Below, one piece after another: positions 34,339 through 44,598 of a stretch of 64,000 nucleotides of DNA. The position numbers and the translations under genes were made by a program. Numbering within the stretch: the first letter of the stretch is position 1; every line of letters begins with the position of its first letter. Below the pieces are notes generated by a model, which saw only the letters and a list, made by a program, of their open reading frames with translations, did no database searches and was not told the origin of the DNA. The stretch spans positions 103,525,298 through 103,589,297 of the forward strand of contig OZ022498.1 of assembly GCA_963989385.1 (NCBI GenBank). Direction: 5' to 3'. This DNA is from Ctena decussata (Eukaryota; Mollusca; Bivalvia; Lucinida; Lucinidae).

Positions 34339-35033
34339 TGAGTATTGCTCGGATTTACCCAAGTAATTATGCCAATCTTTTACCCGTAATTAACATGTCT
34401 ATGTACTTTACTTCAATACAAGAAGCAGTTAAGTGTGCTTAACAGTCACTCTGGCATAATGCTTTGATTTCTATGGAAACGCAACATAAGTTGAATGATA
34501 TGTCTTTCATATGTGCAATATGAGCTGCTTCGAGACAAAACCTGCATACAAACTACGCATGACCAGACATGGATATGCGCAACCAGCATAGGATACAGTA
34601 ATTCATATAATGTAACATGGGAAAATGAACACAGAATTATCAAAAATCAAATATATCAGTAACCTGCTGAAGGTAGAGGGGAATAACTGAAATCATAGCT
34701 GATAAAAAGGAAAATTATCGCTCATCTAGATATATTTCTTAGAAGAAAAGATAACAAATATATTTCATATACATTTGTTTATGTTCGGTTGAACTTTGAC
34801 GGAGAAAGTGAAATATTATTTTCCAATAAAGAGTGGAGATTCTGCAATATTTGTGGATATAATCATTGCTCAATATCAAACCATACCAACACCATTTGTA
34901 ATATATGGCATGAGCCCTGATTTCATTAATCAAATAATGGTTACCTAATTGTAGCATTCATGTATATATAAACAGCTTTATACTTCCCTTCGGTGTTTTC
35001 AAGCTGATGTGTACGAGTCCGGATGTTAGAGAC
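34339..35033. other. No gene seen; possible CaV2 3' UTR continuation
   Basis: AT-rich DNA. An AATAAA at 34826-34831 is the first plausible polyadenylation signal after the stop. Whether the mRNA extends this far cannot be told. Confidence 0.35.
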
Positions 35034-35262
35034 ATTACCGCATTTATTCAGTTAAAAGACGAGTGATTCCTTCAAGACCAACCCTAAAAATCTAGATCTG
35101 TCTGATAAGACAAATTTAGATTTTGGGTTGTTTTGAGGCCGAATGTTAGATACATTACCGTACTTATTCCGGCGTCTGACGCGGATTTCCGTCAAAACAG
35201 GCCCAAATATCTAGATCCGTCTTACAAGACAGATTTAGAATTTTGGGATTTTTTGGAGGGGG
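35034..35262. mobile_element. Two adjacent TCTAGATC hairpin MITEs
   Basis: Two units (about 35034-35141 and 35142-35262) each have ATTACCG..TTATTC, then AATCTAGATC.GTCT..AAGAC and a complementary AGATTTTGGG.TGTTTTG side. Related copies are at 36593-36740 and 48607-48842. Target site and full ends are unclear. Confidence 0.55.
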
Positions 35263-35928
35263 AAACCTCAGCATATAGTAGAATTACACGAGGCAGATTT
35301 ATATATAAGGGGGCATTTAAGATGGGAGAAGCCCCGTCTTATAAGCAAATTATTACGGTATGGCTAGATTATTTCATTTTGGCAATGTTAACCTTAATAT
35401 TGTTGTTGTTAATATTTATCGCTACTAATGCCACATTTTAAGTTGTATGTGTATATCGCCCTGTTATAACTGCACTTTTTCCTAAATGGAACAAAGAGAG
35501 CTTCACTGGGCGAAGAATCCTACCAGAAAGTTTCTACTCATACAAGAAACAGTTTGCCTTTCTAGAAGCCGCTAATTATTTCCTGTAAAAATTGACTACC
35601 GTTGAAAAGGATTCCAAATTCTAACATAGTGCGCCTGTAGAAACAATGCAAAGTTTTCGTGTTTTATTCTGCAACAATTCACTGCCTCGGAGCGCGTGAG
35701 TCTAATTGCTGACGTCATTGGCAATTACAGACATATTTTGCAACGATTTGAGACGTTAGACGGTGTAAAGTCTCTATTTCCTATCTGAAATTGCCATAAA
35801 AACGATAAAAATTTATCTTAAATGCCGTTAAGAATATTGGCGGGAGCATAAACGCGCTGGCAGAAAGGCTGGAGAATTTGAAAGAAAAGAATACTTCTTC
35901 AGCCTTTTTGAGTGTTAAAATTGAAATT

Positions 35929-36098
35929 GTTCAGCTCTAGCATTGAATTGTTGAGTTATAATTGTTTGAGTAATAATTCACTGTTTGTCGGTCAGTTTTA
36001 AGTAGATATATTCGCTCCACACTCGAGATATGATTTACTTTACAATTGACCTCCGAACAGTGAATTTTTACTCAACAATACACTGCTAGAACTAAACT
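35929..36098. repeat. Foldback element
   Basis: GTTCAGCTCTAGCATTGAATTG, TTGAGTAATAATTCACTGTTTG on the left face the imperfect complements CGAACAGTGAATTTTTACTCA and ATACACTGCTAGAACTAAAC on the right. Confidence 0.55.
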
Positions 36099-36592
36099 AT
36101 TTCTTACAAAGAAAGAACTTGGAAGAGTGGCTTCCATGTTGGTGTATTCTAAGGATGACTTAGCATTAGCAATAATAATGTATTTAAACATTCTGCCAGT
36201 TACCATATATACTTGTTAAACTAAAGAATAGCTGCGTTTCAGATATATGCTCCCAGCATTGATATGTGTTTCAAATTGTGTGGTAGTGGAAGTATGGTTG
36301 CAAATTTTAGAATGTGGTATTTCATGCAAAAAAAGTTATGGGTAAATTGGGTATTCTACGCATCTGTGCGTCGCGATGGTTCGTGTCTGCGTGCAATATT
36401 TGATGCATATGTTGTTATTCACATGATTTCTTACAATATTTATCTACATGTTTATTTTTACTCAAATGTTTTACTAATGATGACAAAAAGCTTCATGCAA
36501 CAGTCACAAAGACAACTCGGTGTTCCAGATATGGGGAGAGTACTTGCTTAGTTCAAAATAGTTCTTATTTCTCCATTTACGTACATATTCGG

Positions 36593-36740
36593 TTATAAGG
36601 CGAATGATTTTCATTCCAAAACAATCCCAAAAAATCTAGATCCGCTTTGTATTACAAGAGGGATCTATATAGACTTAAGGATTGTTTTGGCAGGGAAAAT
36701 CCGCTCTAATAGCCGAAATAACGCGACGGATTAACATATT
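36593..36740. mobile_element. TCTAGATC hairpin MITE, third copy
   Basis: CCAAAACAATCCCAAAAAAT, CTAGATCCGC...TTACAAG, then TTAAGGATTGTTTTGG in inverted orientation. Same design as 35034-35262. Confidence 0.55.
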
Positions 36741-36984
36741 CGATGTACTTTTGGTGAAAAAAAAGTACTGTAAAGCTGAAGTACGTATGGCTGAATAAAA
36801 AGTAATGTGTTGTATCCCCTCATTAGAAACGCCTCACCCAGACTGCTTTAATGAGGATCAGAACACTGTGTTTTAACAGAAAAAACAGAATTTATCATGA
36901 ACTAACCATCTAATACTCACATGTCTGAACTTTCATGTTAAGAACTATTTGACTTCCAAGCTTTGACCTCCATTTAGATAAAAT

Positions 36985-37095
36985 TTAGCCGCGACATGAC
37001 AAACCCAACAAAGTGGCATGTGCGCCCAGCGAAGACTCAGATCAGCCTGGGCATCCGCCACATGCCACTTTGTTTGTTTGTCTCGTAGCGGCTCA
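36985..37095. mobile_element. GAGCCGCGAC foldback MITE, copy G (111-bp deletion form)
   Basis: The left arm runs TTAGCCGCGACATGACAAAC to CAGCCTGGGCATCCGCC and then jumps straight into the right end ACATGCCACTTTGTTTG...TAGCGGCTCA. The middle and most of the right arm are gone. Confidence 0.75.
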
Positions 37096-37394
37096 GATGG
37101 GTACATCTTCAGCGGATCTCCCTCTATCATCTTTTCTTTTTCTTTTATGTAAGTTGGTGTCAATTCTTTGCTGGTCTATGAGGAGAATTTTTCCTGTAGG
37201 ATTCTTTTTGAAGGGGTTTCAGCGTTCAGGGAGGAAAACATAATGTCACAAAAGTTGTTATTCTTTTTAAGATAACTGGTTAGAAAACATGTTAGTGTAT
37301 CCATACCCCTTATGTCACTTTCATAGCCGCGTGCTACGAGAAACCTAGTGATCATTTACTCCTAGAGGAGTCATATGATGTTTACACATTATCG

Positions 37395-37578
37395 CACCTG
37401 GTTAATTATGTTTTCAAGGATGCTACGAAACGAAAGAGAGCTGTTACGAAACGAAAAAGCGTCAAATTTATCAAACGACCTGGTCATCAGGTCGTTTGGT
37501 AACTGATGCTTTTTCGTTTTGTAACAGCTCTTTTTCGTGTCGTAACAGCCCTTGTAAATACATAGTTAACCAGGGGTG
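37395..37578. mobile_element. 184-bp foldback MITE, copy 1
   Basis: CACCTGGTTAATTATG and CATAGTTAACCAGGGGTG close the unit. The arms hold GCTGTTACGAAACGAAAAAG and its complement. The centre is CAAACGACCTGGT|CATCAGGTCGTTTG. A twin of exactly the same length is at 38350-38533. Confidence 0.75.
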
Positions 37579-37618
37579 TTTACTCCTAAGGGAGTTAGAG
37601 GCTATTTGCCTTTAAAAT

Positions 37619-38123
37619 CGGAAATCATTATGTTTTGAGATTTTATGCGGAGTCTGCTGCGTCATTTATAGCTATTCAGCTTCGAAAATGTAAAGAGGTA
37701 AGTTTAATATAATTTGCTCTTCGGTCTTTTACTTTATTACCCTGTACAATGTCGTGTACGGGTGGGTAGTAATTGGTACAGTATTCAAATCGCCCTTGGC
37801 TTGATTCTGAAACCATTTTGAGCATTTTCTTACATGTTTTATAAAAAAATCTTTAGAATAAACGGAAGGCGTTATCAATCTACAGTTTGTTAGTTTTGAT
37901 AAAAGAATGATAGCTAAGTTTTGCACGACACAGTCTCGTGTTAAATTAAGCTGTTCGGAAAAAAAAAATCTGCGACGACAAGGAGTTTTTCATTGTACAG
38001 GGCAATAAAGTAAAAGACCGAAGAGAAAATTATATTAAACTTACCTCTTTACATTTTCAAAGCTGAATAACTATAAATGACGAAGTAGATTCCGGATAAA
38101 AACTCAAAACATAATGATTTCCG
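37619..38123. mobile_element. 505-bp TIR element with about 125-bp arms
   Basis: CGGAAATCATTATGTTTTGA ... AAAATGTAAAGAGGTAAGTT ... TTCGGTCTTTTACTTTATT on the left is repeated inverted up to CTCAAAACATAATGATTTCCG. The spacer is about 250 bp and non-coding. It lies between the twin 184-bp foldbacks. Confidence 0.7.
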
Positions 38124-38349
38124 GCTACTGGTTATAAGCGAATTTTGTACTCTCGATTCAACGCTATGAAAACCGGAAGAGAGGGTACAGTGCGTTCGGA
38201 TACTGTGAGTTTGGCCATCCACTTTTACCTACAGGTGATGATACGGGCTATCACTGCTGCTATATTTGTATTATCCACAGGCTACCTGTATCACGAATGT
38301 TCTTAATGTTAGTATTGGTCCAGTTATGGGTCAGGCTGAGCCCATAACA

Positions 38350-38533
38350 CACCTAGTTAACTATGTTTTCAAGGATGTTGCGAAACGAAAAAAGAGCTGT
38401 TACGAAACGAAACAGTCATAGTTACCAAACGACCTGGTCATCAGGTCGTTTGGTAACTATGGTTCTTTTTCGTTTCGTAACAGCTCTTTTTCGGTCGTAA
38501 TGGTCCTTGTATGTACATAGTTAGCCAGGGGTG
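38350..38533. mobile_element. 184-bp foldback MITE, copy 2
   Basis: CACCTAGTTAACTATG ... CATAGTTAGCCAGGGGTG, with the same AACAGCTCTTTTTCG arms and the same CAAACGACCTGGTCATCAGG centre as copy 1. Confidence 0.75.
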
Positions 38534-39077
38534 TTAATGTTATATTGCTTTTGTATTGGTCAAGTTATATAGGTCTGAGATTTCGTGAATAAGCCCGTAC
38601 GTGGGTCTCGGGCTAGCAAAGTAGACATCTGCTTTTAATTGGGTCAGTACGAAACAGCTTGATTATAGCACAGTAATACGGACAACACACTTTTCTTCCA
38701 TGTACTGTCTAATTACAATATATTACCATTTTAAGATAGCATCATACTGATTTGATCAAAACTTGTCATACGAAAATAGTATGGTTTAGAATAGTCTCAT
38801 ACTGCGTTTGAATATGAAGTATGAAACTGTCTATGATGCTGTATCAATAATATAGCTCATGCATGTACTGTATTTGTTTAGATTATTCTAAATTCGTGCT
38901 AAATTATTGTTGCTTCAAACAATACATATTTCAAGAAACTATCGCAGACAAACGCACGGAGTGATAATCAAAACTTAGTCGGAAGCTGCAGGGTCGACAA
39001 TACTATCTACTCAGCTATTGTTTAAAACATGGCTGAAAAATATCGAATTGACTTTTACTGCAGTATCTGCTTGAATG

Positions 39078-39180
39078 TTAACACGGCTCAAAGCCAATCG
39101 GAGCACCGCTCAGCCAGTTCCGTGAATCAGACTTGATTCATGAAATTGGTCGAGCGGTATTCCGATTGGGCTCAAAGCCT
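39078..39180. repeat. Imperfect inverted repeat
   Basis: CCAATCGGAGCACCGCTCAGCC...TGAATCA on the left faces TGATTCATGAAATTGGTCG and AGCGGTATTCCGATTGG on the right. Partial foldback; the surrounding DNA shows nothing else. Confidence 0.45.
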
Positions 39181-39511
39181 TGCAAAGAGCTTGCTACGCA
39201 TCGCCAAATAGTTTTAGACCTGTGCTGTATTGCCAAGTCATATGTATTGTTATTCACATTTCAAAATCTAGCTACGTTTTCTCATGTCTTTTATGAAGAT
39301 AACCACTACCGTCGTAAGTTAGGGCCTGACATTAGATACAATATTATTTTCCACATTTGGAGATTTTATTTTCAGTGTATCATAGTATATCAGACACATT
39401 CCAAGAGCACATACAGATGCAGTGACGTTGGAACGTCACTCTTTTAGATTTGAGCTGCTTATGCAGAAAGTGATGAACCTTTTTATTTTGTCATTCGTGA
39501 AAAGCCAGGTC

Positions 39512-39680
39512 ATGCGAAACTGTTCCGTTGGTACCCATTACTACCCAACGTTGAAACATCAGTGGAACAACGTTGATTCAACCATGGAAGTATAAGACAC
39601 ATCTCTTACAATTCCCGATTCAACATCCTTGCGTTGATTCAACATTGATTCAATGTTGTTTCAACTTTGTGTGCCTGCTT
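39512..39680. repeat. Degenerate minisatellite, AACGTTGATTCAAC motif
   Basis: CAACGTTGAAACA, CAACGTTGATTCAACCATGG, GCGTTGATTCAACATTGATT and CAATGTTGTTTCAAC recur within 170 bp. Confidence 0.5.
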
Positions 39681-39976
39681 GTTGGATCTGTGGGTGTCCG
39701 CAAGCAATGGATAATCAGTGGAATTTGATATGTATTTTTCTTATTTATAAGTTTTCAGATTCTTCGGGATTCATTGCTTGCAATGCAAATACAGAAAACT
39801 ATTATTAGCCTGCGCGTTTGCGCGTTTTGATCTGAATCTTCCTAGTTTGTGCAGGAAAATGTATCTTTATCCTGACGACGAACAAAATAGAAATTATCAT
39901 AAATTATCAAACGGAAAAATACCGGCCGGACTGCATTACGCAGTCTGGTCCGCACATTTCAGATCAGCTTCATAAA

Positions 39977-40214
39977 TGAGCCGCGACACGACAGAACCAA
40001 CAAACTGGCATGTGCGCACATCAACGACTCGGATCAACCTGAGTAACCAGCCAGTCTGAGCAGAGTCTTCGCTTGCGCTTATAGGATAGCTAAGGATCTA
40101 ATCTAGCACCAAGCGGACATCGAAGACTCGATCAGACTGGGCGAATGTCCAAGCTGATCTGGGTCTTCGCTGAGCGCACATGCTACTTTGTTGGTTTTGT
40201 CGTGTCGCGGCTCA
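39977..40214. mobile_element. GAGCCGCGAC foldback MITE, copy H
   Basis: TGAGCCGCGACACGACAGAA to TTTTGTCGTGTCGCGGCTCA, 238 bp. The ends match the family consensus best of all copies. A 29-base T run follows at 40261. Confidence 0.85.
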
Positions 40215-40258
40215 CATATGAAATGGTCTAATCAGTATGTAGGATATGAAATCAAAAG

Positions 40259-40260
<2 letters not shown>

Positions 40261-40289
<29 letters not shown>
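40261..40289. repeat. Poly-T run (29)
   Basis: Uninterrupted T tract. It could be the A-tail of a minus-strand retrotransposed copy, but no such copy is recognisable to its left. Confidence 0.6.
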
Positions 40290-40293
<4 letters not shown>

Positions 40294-41463
40294 AATGATT
40301 AGTCTATATGTTAGGAACTTAAATTTGTTTTTAATACATCATACATCATGTAAAAAAAGGAAAAATGAAGCTTCAAAGTAATGTACTTTTGTTGTTTAAG
40401 CTCATTTGTATCCTACTGGTATTCATGAGTATTCAATGACGCCATTGGTTCTTATTAAATTTAAAATTAAATTTAACTCATACCGGTAACGGTAATTAAT
40501 GTATGCACTTCATACAGCTTTTATCTGTTTTCTTTTGAAAAATATTCTTGAAACTATCATAAAATCATTTTGGCAAAACAAAATTTGGAAAAGTGATGAA
40601 ATGCTCAGGTAAATCAAATTGCAAATAAAAGTTTAAGATCAATTTAATATAAAAGTTCTAAAATGATTTAGTAGAATTTAATTTCAGAGTTTGGTTATTA
40701 AAATTGTGTTAAAGCTGACTTTCTTTAAAGGTGTAAGTTATTACTGGCATTGCAAATTATCTAAACTTTGATTTTAAGTGCTGAAGCTTACAATTTATGT
40801 TTCAAAACTTGTAATATGCAACCTTTCACTGGTTAATTAAATAATCAGATCTAAATGATACATGTAAAAGAATTCAAGGAGACTGTCCTCATAAACCTAT
40901 GGCTTTCGATCACATCCTGGTCCATATTTTCCATACTTTATACTAAAATTTGATTAATAAAATATTGTTTAAGCTAAATTTTTTAAGGTTTAAATCTTTT
41001 TTATAAAATTTTAATTAACCAGTGACATCACAGTAGTACTGGGCGGCACTATACTTCTCATCACGGAATAATGTATTGCGGGAAAGCATTTTTCTTCGGC
41101 TTAAAATAGCATAAATTTCGAACCAGTAGGAAGTTTGTGTCCAGTTGTCAGCCTTATTGTTTCAGTGACAATATTCTTAAGTTTTCATAATTTAGAAAGT
41201 ATTTCACTTTTATATAAAAAAATAATAATATTAATCGAAATATTCAGTAAATTCCGTACCGCGGCCCAGTTTTCTCGTTGTTTGTTAGACATGGCAAGGC
41301 CCAGTTTTCTCGTTGTTTGTTAGACATGGCAAACACTTGCACAGAAAAAAAAAAACACCTATAAGCGCGACATGTTTACGTGGCTAAAATAAATTCTGTA
41401 TTATGACCATTATGAGATCGCTTATTTGCATTTTTATATGAAGATGGTTTTGCTCTTCATATT
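40290..41463. other. No recognisable feature
   Basis: AT-rich DNA. A 31-base direct repeat GGCCCAGTTTTCTCGTTGTT...GACATGGCA occurs at about 41263-41330. Nothing else is seen. Confidence 0.45.
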
Positions 41464-41702
41464 TGAGCCGCGACATGGAAAACCAACAAAGAGGCATGCG
41501 CGCCCAGCGAAGACTCAGATCAGCTTGGGCGTCCATCCAGTCTGATCAGATTCTTGGCCGTACGCATGGAGGTAGCTTAGACACTTAGCTACCCTTTAAG
41601 CGTAAAGCGATGACTCTGATCAGACTGGTCGGATACACATGCTGATCTGAGTCTTCGCTGGGCGCACATGCCATTTTGTAGGTTTTGTCGTGTCGCGGAT
41701 CA
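41464..41702. mobile_element. GAGCCGCGAC foldback MITE, copy I
   Basis: TGAGCCGCGACATGGAAAAC to TTTTGTCGTGTCGCGGATCA with central GGTAGCTTAGACACTTAGC. 239 bp. Confidence 0.85.
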
Positions 41703-41969
41703 TTTGTCGAAACTCCAGGCATTTCCTTTAAACCTCATGGATGATTCTGAAAAGTAGGCATGTGCATTGTCTTAGTAACTTTTGGTATACATGAAAAGAG
41801 GAACTGAGCGAGCTATATTTCTTGAACATATTATACGGAATCACAGGGTCGTCTGGATGGTCACATTTTGTATGTTCCAAATTTTTGGCATCACATGTAA
41901 AACTGTTTTGAATGGTGTGCGTGAAAAGAGACTTTAAGGCGTGTGTATTTAGTAAATACTTAAATCTGG

Positions 41970-42118
41970 CCCCGAGATTGTAAAACTTGAGGACATTCTC
42001 AAACTCAAAATAAAGCACACTGATTAGCTGCTTCCGAGCACTTGCTCGAAAGCAGCCAATAGGTGTGCTTTATTTTGAGTTCGAGATTGTTCTCAAAGTT
42101 TTATAACCTCGAACCCAG
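41970..42118. repeat. Foldback element, CTCAAAATAAAGCACAC arms
   Basis: CTCAAACTCAAAATAAAGCA / TGCTTTATTTTGAGTTCGAG, plus outer TTGTAAAACTTGAG / CTCAAAGTTTTATAA and inner GAGCACTTGCTC. All arms are centred near 42040. Confidence 0.65.
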
Positions 42119-42591
42119 CTTGTACAACTGTGCAAACTGATAAGAGTCTTGGTTTCATTTTCTCTGCACCCGTAGATTTTTCACGCGATGTTGGAAGATT
42201 CTGATCAGAATGCGTGGGTCTGATCTGAGTTATTCATGTTTTGCACGTCAGAGGGTCTGTTTTAAACGTCACTCCTTTACAATAGATATTCCAATATTCT
42301 TTCTAACTGTGATTTTTGTTGATTTTGAATTTTTATGCATGTAAATTTTATGTATAATCCTGTTTCATTCCATTTTCTTATTGATCATATTTAATATTTT
42401 GCTTCAATGACAATAAAGTCATTAAATTTGTGTTTATATGTCTTTTTGCTTGAAACCCAAAGTGTTGGTACAAAAAAGGGTGTTTAAAACTGTTAAAAAA
42501 AAGACCGTAAAATCGCATGTCATCCATCCATCCTATATCAAAGAATAACTTTTTGTACACCTTTCCTATTTGTCTACGCATTTCAACTCAT

Positions 42592-42747
42592 GTTATCTCA
42601 AACTACAGATATGTGAACGTAAGTTTTCTCGGACCAGAAATTTACTGCAAAATATCACTAGTTTGAAATGAGTTTCGACTTTGAGCAAGCTGATTGGCTC
42701 TTGCTTCGAGGTATCAAGAGCAGACTGTAGTTGTAGTTTGAGATAAC
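42592..42747. repeat. Inverted repeat, GTTATCTCAAACTACA ends
   Basis: GTTATCTCAAACTACA near 42592 and TGTAGTTTGAGATAAC near 42732 are perfect complements. The interior shows only weak pairing (GAGCAAGC / GCTCTTGC). Confidence 0.6.
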
Positions 42748-42766
42748 TTTTACTTTGGGGACATGC

Positions 42767-43063
42767 GGCTACTTTATGCTTCCCACTGTTTATGTACCCT
42801 GTTTACCGTTCACAACGCACTGTCTACAGCGACTCTAACGTTCCGCGTTGGCATGAACACGAGCCTCGTTTTCATGCCAACGCGGAACGTTAGAGTCGCT
42901 GTAGACAGCCTCGTGCTCATGCCAACGCGGAAGGTTAGAGTCGCTGTAGACAGCCTCGTGTTCATGCCAACGCGGAACGTTAGAGTTGCTGTAGACAGTG
43001 CGTTGTGATCAGTATAATCAGTAGACAGGGTATAATAAACACTGGGAACGCGGCATAAAGTAG
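42767..43063. repeat. 300-bp foldback built around 51-54-bp tandem repeats
   Basis: Outer arms CTACTTTATGC..TCCCACTG and CACTGGGA...GCATAAAGTAG lead to 53-bp near-perfect inverted copies (42811-42863 and 42955-43007) of a unit with ATGCCAACGCGGAACGTTAG then AGTCGCTGTAGACAG. Two more copies of the unit lie between them in tandem. The unit is GC-rich against AT-rich surroundings. Its length being a multiple of three makes short repetitive frames on both strands, which I do not regard as genes. Confidence 0.7.
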
Positions 43064-43267
43064 GCAATGGGCAGCCTATGCATTGGTCTTCTTGGGCAAT
43101 AGCAAAAAATCAATATTGCCGTAAATATGGGGCTCTGGATATCTGGTGGGGCTGGGAGATGCCGAGATGAAAGTGGGGAATGGATAGCTTGAAAATATAT
43201 GACAATGACATAATTACGGATTAATTTGACAAGAATTTCTAATATCTCTTTTTGCCTTGAAATATGT

Positions 43268-43320
43268 TGTGACATCTCATTAGAATCACCTTGCCAAGGC
43301 GATTCTAATTAGTTGTCACA
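43268..43320. repeat. Hairpin, CATTAGAATC core
   Basis: TGTGACATCTCATTAGAATC / GATTCTAATTAGTTGTCACA around ACCTTGCCAAGGC. Core similar to 23312-23387; no outer arms recognised. Confidence 0.6.
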
Positions 43321-43333
43321 AAAAATCACAATT

Positions 43334-43384
43334 AGATGCCCAGGCGCTGTTCTGAGTCTTCGTTGGGTGCACATGCCACTTTGT
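43334..43384. mobile_element. Fragment of GAGCCGCGAC MITE, copy K
   Basis: GATGCCCAGGCGCTGTTCTG, AGTCTTCGTTGGGTGCACAT, GCCACTTTGTTG equal the right-arm interior of the family. Both termini are absent. Confidence 0.6.
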
Positions 43385-43737
43385 TGTTTCAAATAGTATT
43401 GAGGAGAAATTCGTATACGGCCGGAATTCCATACACTCATACCTCACGCTGTAAATGGAAGATGGGGTACAATAAACGGTGAGCACCACCAAACAGTTGG
43501 CAGTAGAATGCATGTATGCTGGCATTGGTTTTGAACAAGAGTAAAAATCAAGTTTGCAGTAAGCAGTGCACAGCAAACAGTATACTTAATTCGTATATGG
43601 AATTCCATAGCATTATACTATACATGTATGTACTGGATGCATATTGCAAACCAAATGCCCCCACCAGACACGCAAAATGGTGTTTACACAAAGGCGACCA
43701 GCAAAAGGTTTGGACCAGCCTGCCAATCCGCGCAAAC

Positions 43738-43762
43738 TAGACGGACGGACGGACGGACGGAT
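43738..43762. repeat. (GGAC)n microsatellite
   Basis: Six GGAC-type units, like the GTCC tracts that start the two Helitron-like elements (here on the other strand). No element body is recognised around it. Confidence 0.5.
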
Positions 43763-43916
43763 GGGTGGATTGATGCCGGGACAGTTACGGACAGATGCGA
43801 CGGACGATCGGGGCTAGGTAGAAAGGGAGCGGTGAGTGGGCTAGGGCGGGCGAAGGGGGTAGGGCAGGATAGATAGGCGATCATTTAGATCTATACTCAG
43901 TAACAAATCATAAAGG

Positions 43917-43954
43917 CATTCTTTCTAGTCATTTGTGTGGTTCCAAAAGGAACC
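43917..43954 (-). terminator. Histone-type 3' stem-loop and downstream element of the minus-strand gene
   Basis: Read on the minus strand, GGTTCC-TTTT-GGAACC (43954-43939) follows the stop codon by 40 bases. It is followed by ACACA and, 12 bases past the stem, AGAAAGAATG. This is the order of a replication-dependent histone mRNA 3' end: a 6-bp stem with 4-base loop bound by SLBP, then a purine-rich element pairing with U7 snRNA. The top base pair is C-G where histones nearly always have U-A. Confidence 0.8.
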
Positions 43955-43993
43955 ATTTTTCGTGTCAGTCGCTATTCAAGTTGAGAGATCATC

Positions 43994-44341
43994 TCACTCC
44001 CAGTCGTCGTCGGTCTCAGAATCTGACGCCACAATGTCAATGGCCTCACCGAACAGTTCATGGCGTAGTTCCGCAACTTTCTCAGCTTTCATGTAGGCGA
44101 ATTCGTAGTACATGTTTCTTACACCCTCGATAACTGCCAATTTTAGTCTCAGATTGTAGCGCAAACCGCGGAAGTTATCCCTCTTGGCTTTGCTGTAACG
44201 CTCTTTCATCTCGTTCAGTTTTATGTTGAGTAAGTGGATCTGGTAGCAAGCTTGGCGGAACCTCGTCTCGGCTTGCTGGAGGTCGGAGAACTTGGCGATA
44301 GCTTTTCCACTTAATACATCGGCATAGCATTCTCGCTCCAT
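43994..44341 (-). CDS. Small basic helical protein with histone-type mRNA 3' end (paralog 1)
   Basis: Intronless ORF of 115 aa. I do not recognise the family; it is not a core or linker histone. The middle (residues about 27-100) is rich in K/R and aromatics and predicted helical: RFRQACYQIHLLNIKLNEMK, ERYSKAKRDNFRGLRYNLRL, KLAVIEGVRNMYYEFAYMKA. The tail is acidic: VASDSETDDDWE. About four of five residues from position 27 on are identical in the paralog at 47419; the first 25 residues diverge. No signal peptide or membrane span. The start at 44341 lies 87 bases after a TATA box, and a histone-type stem-loop follows the stop. The GC content is well above its surroundings. A nuclear or chromatin role is only suggested by the mRNA type. 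Confidence 0.85.
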   Translation of the reverse strand: MERECYADVLSGKAIAKFSDLQQAETRFRQACYQIHLLNIKLNEMKERYSKAKRDNFRGLRYNLRLKLAVIEGVRNMYYEFAYMKAEKVAELRHELFGEAIDIVASDSETDDDWE

Positions 44342-44420
44342 CGTTACTTTTATCAGAAGTAATAGATTCCTGCTTTTATCAAGACTGAGTGGAAGATAAA
44401 AGCATGGTCAGCAGTTTCAG

Positions 44421-44452
44421 GTTTTATATGGTATAATAATTTAGACATGTTT
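44421..44452 (-). promoter_or_regulatory. TATA box and AAACATGTCTA box of the minus-strand gene
   Basis: On the minus strand, AAACATGTCTAAATT (44452-44438) is followed after 9 bases by TATAAAAC (44428-44421). The plus paralog has AAACATGTCTATATT, 10 bases, TATAAAAA. A start site about 30 bases on would give a leader of roughly 55 bases, short as in histone genes. Confidence 0.7.
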
Positions 44453-44530
44453 CACTGATCGGTGTCTATAAATGTGTCATTGTGAACATACCTGGAAATG
44501 ACATCATGATTCAATGTGGCACACCAAAAG

Positions 44531-44598
44531 TTGTGTTCAGTCATGCAAAGGTTTTGCATGACTGAACACAATTTTTGTTGTGCCAAATGTCGCATGTC
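44531..44598 (-). promoter_or_regulatory. Upstream promoter module, octamer-like, with palindromic duplicate
   Basis: On the minus strand GACATGCGACA (44598-44588), exactly 16 bases, then TTGTGTTCAGTCATGCAAA (44571-44553). The plus paralog has the same pair with the same 16-base gap. A second, inverted copy of the 19-base box is at 44531-44549, so the site is a 41-bp palindrome, itself within a wider imperfect inverted repeat (about 44480-44638, TGTGAACA ends). ATGCAAA resembles the octamer of H2B promoters. Confidence 0.65.

Noticed and set aside
33801..35500. Further coding exon or second gene after CaV2
   Set aside because: All frames are short, and the stretch is occupied by hairpins and MITEs.
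39133..39447. 104-aa plus-strand ORF
   Set aside because: It begins in an imperfect inverted repeat and has no domain, promoter or codon bias.
42763..43067. Repetitive ORFs on both strands with MPTRNVRVAVDS-like units
   Set aside because: They arise because the 51-54-bp repeat is palindromically arranged; equal frames on both strands and TIR-like arms indicate non-coding repeat.
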